Source: Piscicola geometra
Taxonomy: Eukaryota; Annelida; Clitellata; Hirudinida; Piscicolidae
Direction: 5' to 3'
NCBI GenBank assembly: GCA_943735955.1
Contig: OX030963.1
Coordinates: forward strand, 2,623,344 to 2,687,343
DNA length: 64,000 bases
The notes beneath the pieces were generated by a model. It was not told where the DNA came from and searched no databases. It saw nothing but the letters and a program-made list of their open reading frames with translations. The translations under genes and the position numbers were made by a program. Shown here one piece after another: positions 1 to 12,128 of this stretch. The first letter of the stretch is position 1; every line of letters begins with the position of its first letter.

Positions 1-339
1 ATTTTTCATTTCACTAAGTTTATATTTAATTTAATGTTTGTTTTAATCGATTTTTAAGTTTTGCAATATAGATTTTTTGAATATTATGTGTATGTGTGTT
101 GCACAAATGGTTTGTATGTGTAATAAAGTAATTATTCAGTAAACAAATATTTAAGAAAACATGTTTCAGAAATTAAAACAAGCTTGAGTGATGTTATTTC
201 AATGGGAAAATATGTATTGTTCAATAATTAAACAATTTAAAAGTGAAAATTAATGTTTTTAGTACATTTATGTCAGCGTTAAACAAGCAGTAAATCCAAA
301 CCTCGCATCTGCCCACTCGAGATCATTAACGATGGTGGT
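1..339. other. Upstream flank of apyrase gene, no gene seen
   Basis: AT-rich non-coding DNA. The part from about position 140 onward is related to 2520-2640, upstream of the second copy of the apyrase first exon. No coding exon or RNA gene could be supported. Confidence 0.6.
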
Positions 340-346
340 TATATAG
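340..346 (+). promoter_or_regulatory. TATA box of the apyrase gene
   Basis: TATATAG lies 35 bases before the ATG at 375. The same motif (TATATAA, 2672-2678) sits at the identical distance before the duplicated first exon, so the spacing is conserved. If transcription starts about 30 bases downstream of TATA, the 5' leader would be only a few bases long. The start site itself is not visible in sequence. Confidence 0.5.
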
Positions 347-374
347 GGTGGGGAGATGTGGTGGCTGCCAAAAA

Positions 375-2191
375 ATGTCTTCCTTCCTGCTACTGGTGGG
401 GGTGGGTGTCGTCGTTACCATGGTGACGGGTGGGTGGCTTGGTGGAGGGGTTCAAAAATATGTGTGTGATAAATATAATTTTTTTAAACTTCATCAGAAT
501 TTCATTTAACATGATTAGCTTGATTGACTTAAGTTCAAAGGTCATTATAATATTTTAAAATTCGCAAACGTAGGAGCACCAACACAAATAGAGGAAGAAG
601 AAATAATTGAGGAAATTGCTTACAACAGCATCTACCCTTTGACTGTGCCAGTGAAAGGGAATGGAGAAACAAAGTACCGCATCGCCATTGTTGCCGACCA
701 AGACAAGCTTTCCAAGATGGCGGGTGAAACCTATAAATGGAATTCTAAGATGAAGAAGGGATGGTTGGTGCTGGAAGATGTGGTTGGAGAGGAAGTAAAA
801 GTGAAGAGGATCGATTGGGATTACGAAATGGATTTCATTTCGGACATAAGCCAGGGTGGCAGAGGTACCGCTCGTTGCCTAAACTATTTGGATTTACATT
901 TTCTATTAAATTTTATTACATTATATATTCTATTACATATATAATCTTTTATTTAATCATTCATTCATCCACCTATATATCGATACATTTATTTAGTTGT
1001 CTATCAATCGATTTATCCATCCATCCATCCATCCACCAATAAATCATCAACTTCTCTGAAGGAATGGAATTATCCGAATTGAAAGTATTCAATGGAAAGT
1101 TGTACACGTGCGATGAAAGGGCTGGAATGGTGTACGAGTTGAAAGATGGAAATCCCTCCCCCGTACCCTTCGTGCGTCTGAATGATGGGAATGGCGACAC
1201 TATGCAAAGTAAAGTGAATAATCCTTACTTAAACTCAAATGTTCATTTTTACACACTTTACAAAACCCCATGCCTACGCTTTCCATCTACTCATACGCCA
1301 AAGTCTTCATCTTCCCAACCACCGTCTTCATCTTCCCAACCACCGTCTTCATCTTCCACCTAGATCACCCCCAAACAATCACTTCAATTGCACCACTATT
1401 CACACTAAAATTTAGATTTTCATTCCACTTTTACGCCCCTAATCAGCCTTCAAGTGTGAGTGGATGACGGTGAGGGACGAGATTTTGTGGGTGGGTTCCA
1501 TAGGGATGGAATGGCTGGACAAAGACGGCAACATCCTCCACAACAATACATTCTGGGTCAAAAAGATCGACGCCAGGGGCATGGTGAAAAGCGAGAACTT
1601 TTATTATGAGTACGATGCTGTGAGAAGAGTCCTTGGGTTTGAATATCCTGGTTTGTGACTTGTGTTAAAAGCTTGATTGTGTAAAAAATGTAATTATGTT
1701 TTTAAAATTTATATCTTTTTGTCACACATACACACACACACACACACACAAAAACACACACACCCAAACACACACATACACACACCCACACACACACCCA
1801 CACAAACACACACACACAAGGTTATTTGACACACGAGGCTGTAAACTGGAGTGAGCTGAAGCAGGAGTGGTTCGTCCTGCCAAGGAAGGGGAGTTCAGAG
1901 AAGTTTGACCAGGTGAAGGACGAAAGCAGAGGCATCAATTACCTCATCATCGCAAACGAAAATGGTCAAGTCTTGAAGGAACAGATCGGAGAGCTAGACC
2001 CATTATCTGGCTTTTCCTCCTTCAAGTTCATCCCGGGCTTGAAGGATGATGTCTTTGTGGCTCTGAAGACCACTGAGCATGAAAAGAAGGTGATGACGTA
2101 CATTGGGGTTTACACGGTGAAGGGGAAGGTCTTATTTGGGCCCAAGTTGGTATCCGACAAGGAAAAGTTCGAAGGACTCGAGTTTGTCTGA
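375..2191 (+). CDS. Secreted calcium-activated nucleotidase (CANT1/apyrase family), 5 exons
   Basis: Exons 375-429, 574-864, 1062-1208, 1447-1650 and 1821-2191 sum to 1068 nt, giving 355 residues. All junctions are GT/AG and in frame. The family hydrolyses nucleoside di- and triphosphates with calcium. Family landmarks are visible in order: YRIAIVADQD, GRGMELSEL, FKCEWMTVRDE, PGYLTHEAVNW, FSSFKFIP and the C-terminal FEGLEFV. The first exon encodes a hydrophobic signal peptide (MSSFLLLVGVGVVVTMVTG) with likely cleavage just before APTQ. The product is therefore probably soluble and secreted, as in salivary apyrases of blood-feeding animals, rather than Golgi-anchored like mammalian CANT1. The ATG at 375 was chosen because it gives this signal peptide and a phase-compatible donor. 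An AATAAA lies at 2267-2272. Introns are short (144-238 bp); intron 4 holds a CA-rich repeat. A salivary role is inference. Confidence 0.92.
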
Positions 2192-2519
2192 GTATTCATT
2201 TGTTGTGTTAAATATATTATTACTAATTATTATTAATAATTAAATATACCGACGTTTATTTTTCCGAATAAATAGAAAGGAACGCTGTTTCTTTTTTTTC
2301 ATGACTTTAGCAATTTTCATTTAAAAATTGTTTTAATCGAGTTTCAAGTTTTAAATTTACAGCTTTTTCGAAAAGGTAATTAATCATTTTTTAAAATTCA
2401 CTATGAAAAGTTTTTTTTTAATTACTCAGCAAATATATCTCACCCAGCATTTCCAACCGTATACTGTTACTTCTCATTTAAGATATTTCATTTGAAATCA
2501 CGCTTTAACTATTCATTAA
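2192..2519. other. Apyrase 3' UTR and flank
   Basis: AT-rich. The polyadenylation hexamer AATAAA is at 2267-2272, about 75 bases after the stop codon. Nothing else was recognised before the duplicated segment begins near 2520. Confidence 0.6.
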
Positions 2520-2962
2520 AAATATTTCAGCAAACAAATCAATCATTTGTTTTCATTTTCTCGTAAGAACATTTCAGTGTGAAGTCACGTTTCAGTAAAC
2601 AATTTAATCATTAAACCAAAAATGAATCCAAACCTCGCAACTGCCCTCGCGGGATCATCAACGATGGTGGTTATATAAGATGGGGAGATGTGGGGGCTGC
2701 CACAAAATGTCTTCCTTCCTGCTACTGGTGGGGGTGCTTGTCGTCGTTTCCATGGTGACGGGTGGGTGGCTTGGTGGAGGGGTTGTTATGTCGAGGGGTT
2801 TAAAAGAGTGTGTGCAGGCGCGTGTATGTGTGTAGTAAATAATATTTTAATTTTATGTAATTTAGAATTATTGATTAGTTTGATATAATTGCATTAAAGA
2901 GTAGTTATAACTGTTAGAACTTCACAAACGCAGGAACAGCATATTTAACGATTGACATCTGA
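2520..2962 (+). pseudogene. Truncated second copy of apyrase promoter, signal exon and intron 1
   Basis: The segment repeats about 140-585: the flanking sequence, a TATA box at 2672-2678, the signal-peptide exon (2707-2761, MSSFLLLVGVLVVVSMVTG) and an intron with the same donor, ending at a matching acceptor (CAG at 2931-2933). After the acceptor the reading frame gives only TAYLTIDI and then TGA at 2960-2962, and no further apyrase exon is present. A spliced transcript would encode a 27-residue peptide that is almost entirely signal sequence. The most likely reading is a partial tandem duplication that kept the promoter but lost the enzyme. A tiny secreted peptide gene cannot be excluded. 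Base differences in the signal exon (for example G to L and T to S codons) show it is not an assembly repeat. Confidence 0.75.
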
Positions 2963-3124
2963 AAGCTTTTACTCAGTCAAAGATACGGGTCTTCGTGTTT
3001 ATTTAAACTCTAAAAGCATCACCAGTAGAAGTATCACAAGATCATTGTCGTTATCATTGTCATCATCATCATCATTACTATCACAATCATTATCATTTCT
3101 ATCACAATCATCATCATAACCCAT

Positions 3125-5119
<1,995 letters not shown>

Positions 5120-6560
5120 TTTCTAGCGCTAAGTTTGAAAAACTATTTATTTTATTATAAATAAATCTAGTTATAGACTTTTTAAGTTTCGAATTAGATT
5201 TATGTCTAAATCTAAAACTTCATTCCTTATATACCCTGGCATCATCCTTCTTCTCGAACCTTTATGCGCGTGTGTATGTGTGTGTGTTCTAGTGTAGGTA
5301 TCACTTGATATACTTCACAAGATGGCTGATTTAATTATATATGACCTAAATGATTTAATTGCTAAATTATTCATTTATATAGGACTATAATTGACGGAAA
5401 TTATGTCATCCGTACTTAGGAATTCGTTAATTAAACCTTTCACTTCTTATTGTATTCTATCTTTTTTTTAATTTTCAACCACATTAAAAAGCATTTTTAT
5501 AAATGTATTATTCTTCATTTTAATGCCTTGTATCAGTTGTATGTTTATTTGTATACTCTCGAGATGCAATTGAATATTCATCTGAATGAGAAGGGTTCTT
5601 AAAAACGAATCCGTTTGCTCCCGTGATTTTCAAGTTTGACATTATTATTTTTTATTCTAGTATCTTTACCACAAGAATAAAAAAATGAATAGACGAATTT
5701 CCACTCATGTAAGAGCCTACATTGAAGAACCGAGATTTGGTGAATGAATAAAATCTTCACCCGTCATGTTAATTTATTTTTAAAACGTGTCTTTTTCAAG
5801 TGTCTCCAGATTTATAATTTTATAGCTTTTAATCTCATTTCATCCATTTATTGGTCCCGTAAAGTTTTATTGTTTCTATGTAGGCACCTTTCAAGCAATC
5901 TTTGCCTGGATAACATAAGGGGTTATCTTATCTATAAGAAGCTTTTATCTACATAAGATGAATGGCTCTTATCGATTTAGAATAAAAAATGTTTTTTTTT
6001 CATCAATTAATATGAAACATTAAAAAATTACAAGTTTAACTATTTTTATATTCTTTTATATCAATCAATCAATCACTAATGATTTGTATAGCGCCCTTTA
6101 CTAAGTGAAAAAAAGCGCAAATCATTTTTATATAAATTGCAACATAAAGAAATAAATTTTTATATATTGAAATTTTATTTATTTATAGGTTTCTGCAAAT
6201 CTGTTTCTCAGCCATCAATCAATCAAGAAATAAATTTTTATATATTTAAAAAAAGATTAAATCTTTTGGGGCTCTGCCTTAGGCCACAGAATATGGTTGT
6301 TAATAAAATGCAGAATTGCAGAATACTGCGGATTGCAATCGATAAATGTCAGTTTATACTTTTTACAGTTATTTGCATATTAATAGAAAAAATTTTCTAA
6401 CTTATAAAATAGTTAAATATTCTTGCAGATACAAATATAAAGGCGAGCCAGTTGCCTTTATGGTTTTCTGAGAGCTAATAAGGTGGTTCCAAGGACATTT
6501 AGAGTTCATTGGTATTTGAAAGAATGGTTAGCTATAAATTTTAGTATTTAAAACTTAAAT
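5120..6560. other. Intergenic AT-rich DNA between FABP-A and the GDPGP1 region
   Basis: No exon, RNA gene or promoter could be supported. A partial CAATCAATC...TATAGCGC element lies at about 6062-6105. Two direct copies of an AATAAATTTTTATATATT stretch occur near 6150 and 6230. Confidence 0.5.
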
Positions 6561-6835
6561 GAATTTTATAAATATTCAACATAACTTTTTTCATGTCAAT
6601 TCATATTTTTATTTACATAAAATGTCAATTTATAAGTAATTATGATTTGCTTTGAATACCAAAATGTCAACTATAATTTTTATTTAATCCAAAATGTCCA
6701 AACGTCAATTGATGAAAAATTTACTTTTTATTTGATCCAAAAAATTCAAAATGTCAATTTATATTATAAATTTTATTAAGAACTATAAATTAAATTGAAA
6801 ACCAAAATGTTCATTGATAAGGAACTATAATTTAC
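6560..6835. repeat. Degenerate tandem repeat around AAAATGTCAATT
   Basis: The phrase AAAATGTCAATTTA or close variants recurs about six times at irregular 40-70 base spacing, embedded in AT-rich DNA. No known family was recognised. Confidence 0.5.
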
Positions 6836-6908
6836 ATTAGCACCAGAACTGACAAGCATGAAGATGCAGAAGACGATGCGGTTGCGTACAAACGTAATTC
6901 TTGCACGA

Positions 6909-7180
6909 TTATTTCGCATTACCGTGAGGAAACTGAGCAGCAATCAATTCGTTTTCTTTATATTTGATGACGACACAATTTGACTTATCTGGACGAGTGT
7001 ATGCTGTACGAATAAAATCGCCTGACATGCTGTTATGACCATTAAACACTTTCAAGTATGTTTTATGGATTAATCCTTCTCCACACTTTCGGTTTACTAG
7101 GGTCACACACTTCCGCCTTCTATAACCATCTGCCCTCCAATCACTTTTCTCGAATCTTCTTGCCGAACATATAAATAGGT
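6909..7180 (-). pseudogene. Remnant of a repeat-derived ORF ending in PHGNAK
   Basis: The open frame starts near KSDWRADGYRRRKC and runs through TYLKVFNG and VIKYKENELIAAQ to FPHGNAK, then TAA. From memory, a W-x-x-DGYR start, K-x-Y-F/L-K-V, and a hydrophobic strand followed by PHGN occur in lineage-specific ORFs associated with transposable elements in invertebrates. I cannot name the element. There is no convincing upstream Met or partner exon, so it is most likely a decayed fragment. An unrecognised host exon is possible. Confidence 0.35.
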
Positions 7181-7594
7181 TGTTCCACCTTTTGGAAAAT
7201 GTAAAGAAACAGAAAAAGCTGGAAGAATCTCAAATAAATCATAAATAGCGGCATACATTCTATAACGAAAATGAAACGAAAATAGTAAAAGTGAACGAAA
7301 ATAGAAATTCGTAAACTGACTTTTTTATATTTAAGTTTTGCATCAAACATTAGAAATTTGATTTGTAAGATTATAAAATGTAACATCTTTTGAAAATTGA
7401 AAGTTCTAATCAGTAAAATCACTTTTAAAAATGTTTGAGGCATGCATAAAGCGGAGATCAATCCGCTAAAGTTTAGCGGCTAAACTCAATCCGCTCTTTA
7501 AACCATTTGCAATCACACATTCTGCAATTCTGAATGTTATCCACAAACCACATAAAAAGTGAAAATTGTTTTTATAAAAATTTTCAGAAATCAT

Positions 7595-7650
7595 AATCAA
7601 TCAATCAAATAGATTTCTATAGCGCTCTTTCTTCAAATTCAAGAGTCTGT
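7595..7650 (+). repeat. Dispersed hairpin element, copy 1
   Basis: CAATCAATCAAATAGATT leads into CTATAGCGCTCTTTCTTC and AAATTCAAGAG. The arms AGCGCTCTT and AAGAGCGCT (truncated here) can pair. Other copies are at 14857-14906, 37904-37970 (reverse) and 53405-53470. Confidence 0.75.
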
Positions 7651-7823
7651 TTGAGAGTACTAAAATGATATATTACAAGCAAAGTGACTTTAATTATTCA
7701 GATTTAAATACAAAGTCCAAGGTAGTCTTTTTTTATAGGAAATCATTTATAAAAATGAATAAATATTTTTATATATTTAATATTGGTATTAAAGTTCTCA
7801 AATGTTAAAATGTTTCCCAATAG

Positions 7824-10800
7824 TTCGAAATTTTGTTAAAAGAAAGATGGAACTCAGCCATGAAAGACAATCTCTTCAATTATACATTTCATGCTGAGCA
7901 CAAAATTATTCAAGGAAACCGAAAGTTCTTACTTGTGGTTAAAAGCGCTTCATTTTAAATTATTCAAATATTTTTATACACTTTTTATAAATAAATAATT
8001 AAATACACAATTAAAGTTAAAACTTAAATTCACTTAAATTTACTAGCTCATACCAGATCGCAAGTTGAAAAGACGCAAACCCAACAATTTCCAACACTGC
8101 AACACTCCATTTGATGCAAACACTTTCAATTTCACCAAAGCCAAGCCGTCTGAGACGCTCTTCATTCTAAAAAATGAAGAAGAAGAAGAAGATGTGAGAT
8201 ATGAGCAAAAATAATCTCATAATAATTGTTTAAAAACATGAAAATAACTTTGTAATAATATTTTAAAAAATAAAACAACTTCATAATAATTATTTAAAAA
8301 CTAGAGTGTGACCTATGTCCTTGTAACTCATTGGCCAATAAATGTTTGCAGCTTAAGTGGCCTTGAATCCCATGTGGGTTAAGACACTACAACCATGCCA
8401 TTCATTATTATTATTATTATTATTATTCTCATCATTATTTTGTTTAAAATTATCATTACTATTAATTTTGTTATAACGAATTTGATATAATTATTAGTTA
8501 ATTATACTCAATTTATTTTGAAATATTTTAATTTTAGTTTTTTATATTTTTCAAATTTCTTCAACATTTCACACACCCAGGATTCGTTCTGCGACAAACT
8601 TCTCATCAATGTATCTCCTCTGGGGTTCTTCCACAGTCTCCTAGTGCCCAGGGTGGATGAGGCCTTGAACCAGGTGTGTGGATGGATGATTGGATGAAAG
8701 GAGAGATTAATAGATAAATAAAAGGATGAATGGATGGATGGAAAGATGGCTGGATAAATGGATGGATGGATGAATTCCATCAACCTCTCAGACGCTGGAT
8801 GAGTATTCAATCACACTTACACTACGACTACTCCTTCTCACCTCTGACCCGTAATTCATCCACTTTCATTGTTTCTCATCCAAAAAAGTTTAAATATTTT
8901 TACTAAAAATAAATTTAAATAATAATGATAATAATAATCTTCATGATCATCTTCACCATCATCATAATCATCATCTTCACCATCATCATAGTCATCATCT
9001 TCACCATCATCATAATCATCATCATCACCATCCAGTTATTTAGTGGCAGGTTTCAACAGCTTGTGTGCTAGCGCCTCTATCAACCACCAACACATCCATA
9101 TATGGAAGTCCCCAACTCCCCTCTTCATCCAATCAGCTGTTGGTTTACTCCACACACACACAAACACACACACACACACACACACACCATCATACACACA
9201 CTATCATACACACACACACACAGGCGGTCACTAAGGCATACACAGACACATACATACTTCAAGACCCTGTCATTCAGGCATTTGCCTTCCAACTGCATAA
9301 TGATGACGTAACCAAACTCTCAAGGTGTTTTCAAAAGAATAAAAATGTTTTTAATATAGTTTATTTTATTATTTTCATTCTAATATAACCATTACCATTA
9401 CCATTCAGGGTGCTATTTAAAAACTACAATTATTATTACCCTTCAACACATTATTCTTATGCATTATTATTGTTATTATATTATTATTATTTAACATCCT
9501 CCTCTCACTCATCCCTACAGACTCATCCTTAGACTCACCAATCTTCTCCTCTCCAAAAACATCCCCTACAACCTGCATGCCTGCAGAGCCATTCCTTTTG
9601 AATCATCATCATCACCATCTCCACAATCATCATCATCATCTCCACAATTATCATCATCACCATCTCTACAATCATCATCATCATCTCCACAATCATCATC
9701 ATCACCACAATCATCATCACCATCTCTACAACCATCATCATCATCACCATCACTTGTCAGTGTTTTTATTTTTCCAAGGAACTCCTTATCCAGTGGGTTT
9801 TTTATTGAACACATTTTGTTATCTTTTAATTACTTTTCGATTGTTTTATTTCTTTTTTTACAGCTTATAAAAGATAATAATAATAATGATAATAATAATA
9901 ATGATAATAATAATGATGATAATAATAATGAAGATAATAATAATGATGATAATAATAATAATGATAATAATGATAATGATAATAATAATGATAATAATAA
10001 TAATGATAATAATAATGATGATAATAATAATGAAGATAATAATAATGATGATAATAATAATAATGATAATAATAATGATGATAATAATGATAATGATAAT
10101 AATAATGATAATAATAATAATGATAATAATAATAATGATAATAATAATAATGATAATAATAATGATGATAATAATGATGATAATAGTAATAATAATGATA
10201 ATAGGCAATTATACAAAAAATAAAATTATAATTATAATAATGATGATGATAATAATGATGATAATAATAATGATTATAATGATGATGATAATAATAATGA
10301 TAATAATAATATTATTATTTTCATGATTAATCGAATGTTATAGCGCCTACTTTTTCAGGTAACAAAGAACAAGAGCAGGAGGACTTTTTATTTGCTATTG
10401 CTTGTGCTGAAGTGGCTGGCTACGTGCCGGTTTATAGTGGGTGGTGGTGATGATGATAGTGATGGAAGTGGTGGTGATGATGATAGTGTTTGAGGTGGTG
10501 GTGATGATGATAGTGGCTGAGGTGATGATGATGATAATGTTTGAGGTGATGATGATGATAATGTTTGAGGTGATGATGATGTTGATAATGTTTGAGGTGG
10601 TGATGATGACAGTGGTGGAAGTGGTGATGATGATAATAGTTGAAGTGGTGTGGATAATAGTAATGGAGGTGTTAATAATAATGGAAGTGTTGATAATAGT
10701 AATTGAGGTGTTGATAATAGTAATGGAGGTGTTGATAATAGTAATGGGGGTGTTGATAATAGTAATAGAGGTGTTGATAATAGTAATTGAGGTGTTGATA

Positions 10801-11326
10801 ATAGTAATGGAGGTGTTTGTAATAATAATGGAGGTGTTGATAATAGTAATGGAGGTGTTGATAATAGTAATCGAGGTGTTGATAATAGTAATCGAGGTGT
10901 TGATAATAGTAATCGAGGTGTTAATGATAATAATGTTGGAAATGGTGATGATATTAGTGGTTGAAATAGTGACGATGATAGTGGTTGAGGTGGTGATAAT
11001 GATAGTGGCCGAGATGATGATGGTAATGGTTGAAGTGGTGATGAAGATAATGGTTGTAGTGGTGATGATGATAGTGGTGGAATTGTTAATAAAAAGAATG
11101 CTGGAATTTTAAATGGTCAATGTGTAGTGAGACAAGTATTTAGTTAGATTCCTCAACAACTCCAAATTCACTTTCCCTCCTTCAATCACTCCACCACCCT
11201 CCCATAGGCGAGCAAGCATACATGACAGTGACCGAGGCAGACATCGAGGCATCCATGCAACGAAACCTGATGAGCCAGCAACAATTCCAACTGCTCCTCC
11301 TACAATTTATCCATTCTTTCAATTAA
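7824..11326 (+). CDS. GDPGP1: GDP-D-glucose phosphorylase 1 (GDPGP1/VTC2 family), at least 9 exons
   Basis: Exons 7824-7937, 8047-8193, 8581-8673, 8792-8850, 9036-9138, 9224-9324, 9521-9792, 10359-10436 and 11208-11326 sum to 1086 nt in a single phase-consistent frame (361 residues and stop). The initiator exon is not certain. A 66-nt in-phase candidate at 6858-6923 has a good donor but no recognisable homology. The enzyme phosphorolyses GDP-D-glucose to glucose 1-phosphate and GDP in the cytosol and belongs to the HIT superfamily. Landmarks are WNSAMKDNLFNY, FDANTFNFTK, LLINVSPLGFFHSLLVPR, SDPYLVAGFNSLCASAS, the HIT triad HQHIH, a VxVFIFPR strand and VTEADI. All three HIT histidines are present. 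Exon 9521-9792 contains an in-frame TCATCA/CCA/CAA repeat (9600-9757), making a Ser/Pro/Gln-rich loop of about 50 residues where the human protein has a short linker. Introns contain SINE-like, GATAAT and 18-bp repeats. Confidence 0.85.
8310..8430 (+). mobile_element. SINE-like element with (ATT)n tail, copy 1
   Basis: The body contains CTTAAGTGGCCTTGAA and GGGTTAAGACACTACAACC, followed by an ATT run. A related copy in reverse orientation lies at about 44640-44735 with the same order of motifs. It is in a GDPGP1 intron. No A/B box was convincingly identified, so SINE is a tentative label. Confidence 0.5.
8933..9033. repeat. CATCATCTTCAC-type repeat, GDPGP1 intron
   Basis: A CAT-based imperfect tandem array that runs up to the acceptor of exon 9036-9138. 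Confidence 0.8.
9151..9222. repeat. (CA)n microsatellite, GDPGP1 intron
   Basis: A short, interrupted CA repeat filling most of an 85-base intron. It directly supplies the polypyrimidine tract and CAG acceptor of exon 9224-9324. Confidence 0.85.
9600..9757 (+). repeat. Coding microsatellite in GDPGP1
   Basis: TCATCATCACCATCTCCACAA-type repeat units within exon 9521-9792 stay in the gene's frame and encode Ser, Pro, Gln and Leu only. Homologous residues resume immediately after it (VSVFIFPRNS). Confidence 0.8.
9870..10318. repeat. GATAATAATAAT repeat, GDPGP1 intron
   Basis: A 450-bp array of GAT and AAT triplets with a higher-order pattern of GATAATAATAAT units and scattered GATGAT and GAAGAT variants. 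The flanking exons show it is intronic, although the frames read open as Asn/Asp or Ile/Met runs. Confidence 0.95.
10441..11092. repeat. 18-bp minisatellite, last GDPGP1 intron
   Basis: The core between about 10640 and 10925 is a tandem array of GGTGTTGATAATAGTAAT (18 bp). It is flanked by older, diverged GGTGATGATGATA units. One strand is open throughout because the unit is a multiple of three; it lies between donor 10437 and acceptor 11207. Confidence 0.9.
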
Positions 11327-12128
11327 CTTAAAATTTATTAATTCACTTAATTTAAAATGTGTCCAATCTTCACTCATCCCCCTGTTATCCATTCACTCAC
11401 CTTCCATCCATCTTGGTCTCTCATTAGGCAAATAACTTGGTATCATCATCATCATTCCATATGCCATTATCATCATCATCATTCCATATGCTATCATCAT
11501 TACCATAGATAATGCCAATAATTCTGAGTATTTTATTTGTGATTAAACTCCTTCAATACTGAACATCATATGACGTAACACCAAGTTTGAATACTTTGAA
11601 ATTTAAATACTTTGGCAATAATTTAGGAACCAGAAATGAAGTGATGATAGTAGTGGTTATGTCGTCACCATCCTATAATAACCTTTATCATATATAGATA
11701 TAGCAATGACTACAATCACGGTGGTTATGATGATGATTGGGATGAAGATGCTTGCGGTGATGATAATGATGTTTTGTTAATACTGAAAGAAGACTAGGGT
11801 GGATCAATACTGAAGTGTTATTTGTTAAATACTATATATTTAAAATTAGGATATTATATTATAATACACTTTTTTAATATTAGAACAATATAATGTAATA
11901 TAATTTTTATATATTAAGATAATATAATAAAATATAATTTTTTATATATTTGGATAATATAATCCTCGAATAATGCTGATTAGATGAACACTTTAAATGG
12001 CCACAACACACATTCTACTCTAACACCTAATATCAAGCTCGACGGTGATGAGTGAAGTGATGATGTGGCGATGATGATGATGATGATGATGGTAGTAATG
12101 GCGATGATGATGATAGTAATGGCGGCGA
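11327..12128. other. Intergenic space between convergent GDPGP1 and FABP-B genes
   Basis: Contains two copies of a CATCATCATTCCATATG motif near 11440-11500, short GATGATG tracts, and AT-rich DNA with ATAATATAAT repeats around 11830-11960. No gene or RNA was recognised. Confidence 0.5.

Noticed and set aside
6858..6923. Candidate initiator exon for GDPGP1 (22 codons, good donor)
   Set aside because: Phase and total length fit, but the peptide shows no resemblance to GDPGP1 N-termini and it partly overlaps the opposite-strand remnant ORF, so it was not included in the gene model.
9830..10326. Asn/Asp, Leu/Ser and Ile-rich open frames over 100 codons
   Set aside because: GATAATAAT repeat in a GDPGP1 intron; bounded by in-phase exons 9521-9792 and 10359-10436.
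10441..11112. 223-codon Met/Val/Ile open frame
   Set aside because: 18-bp minisatellite of stop-free triplets; lies between a consensus donor at 10437 and acceptor at 11207.
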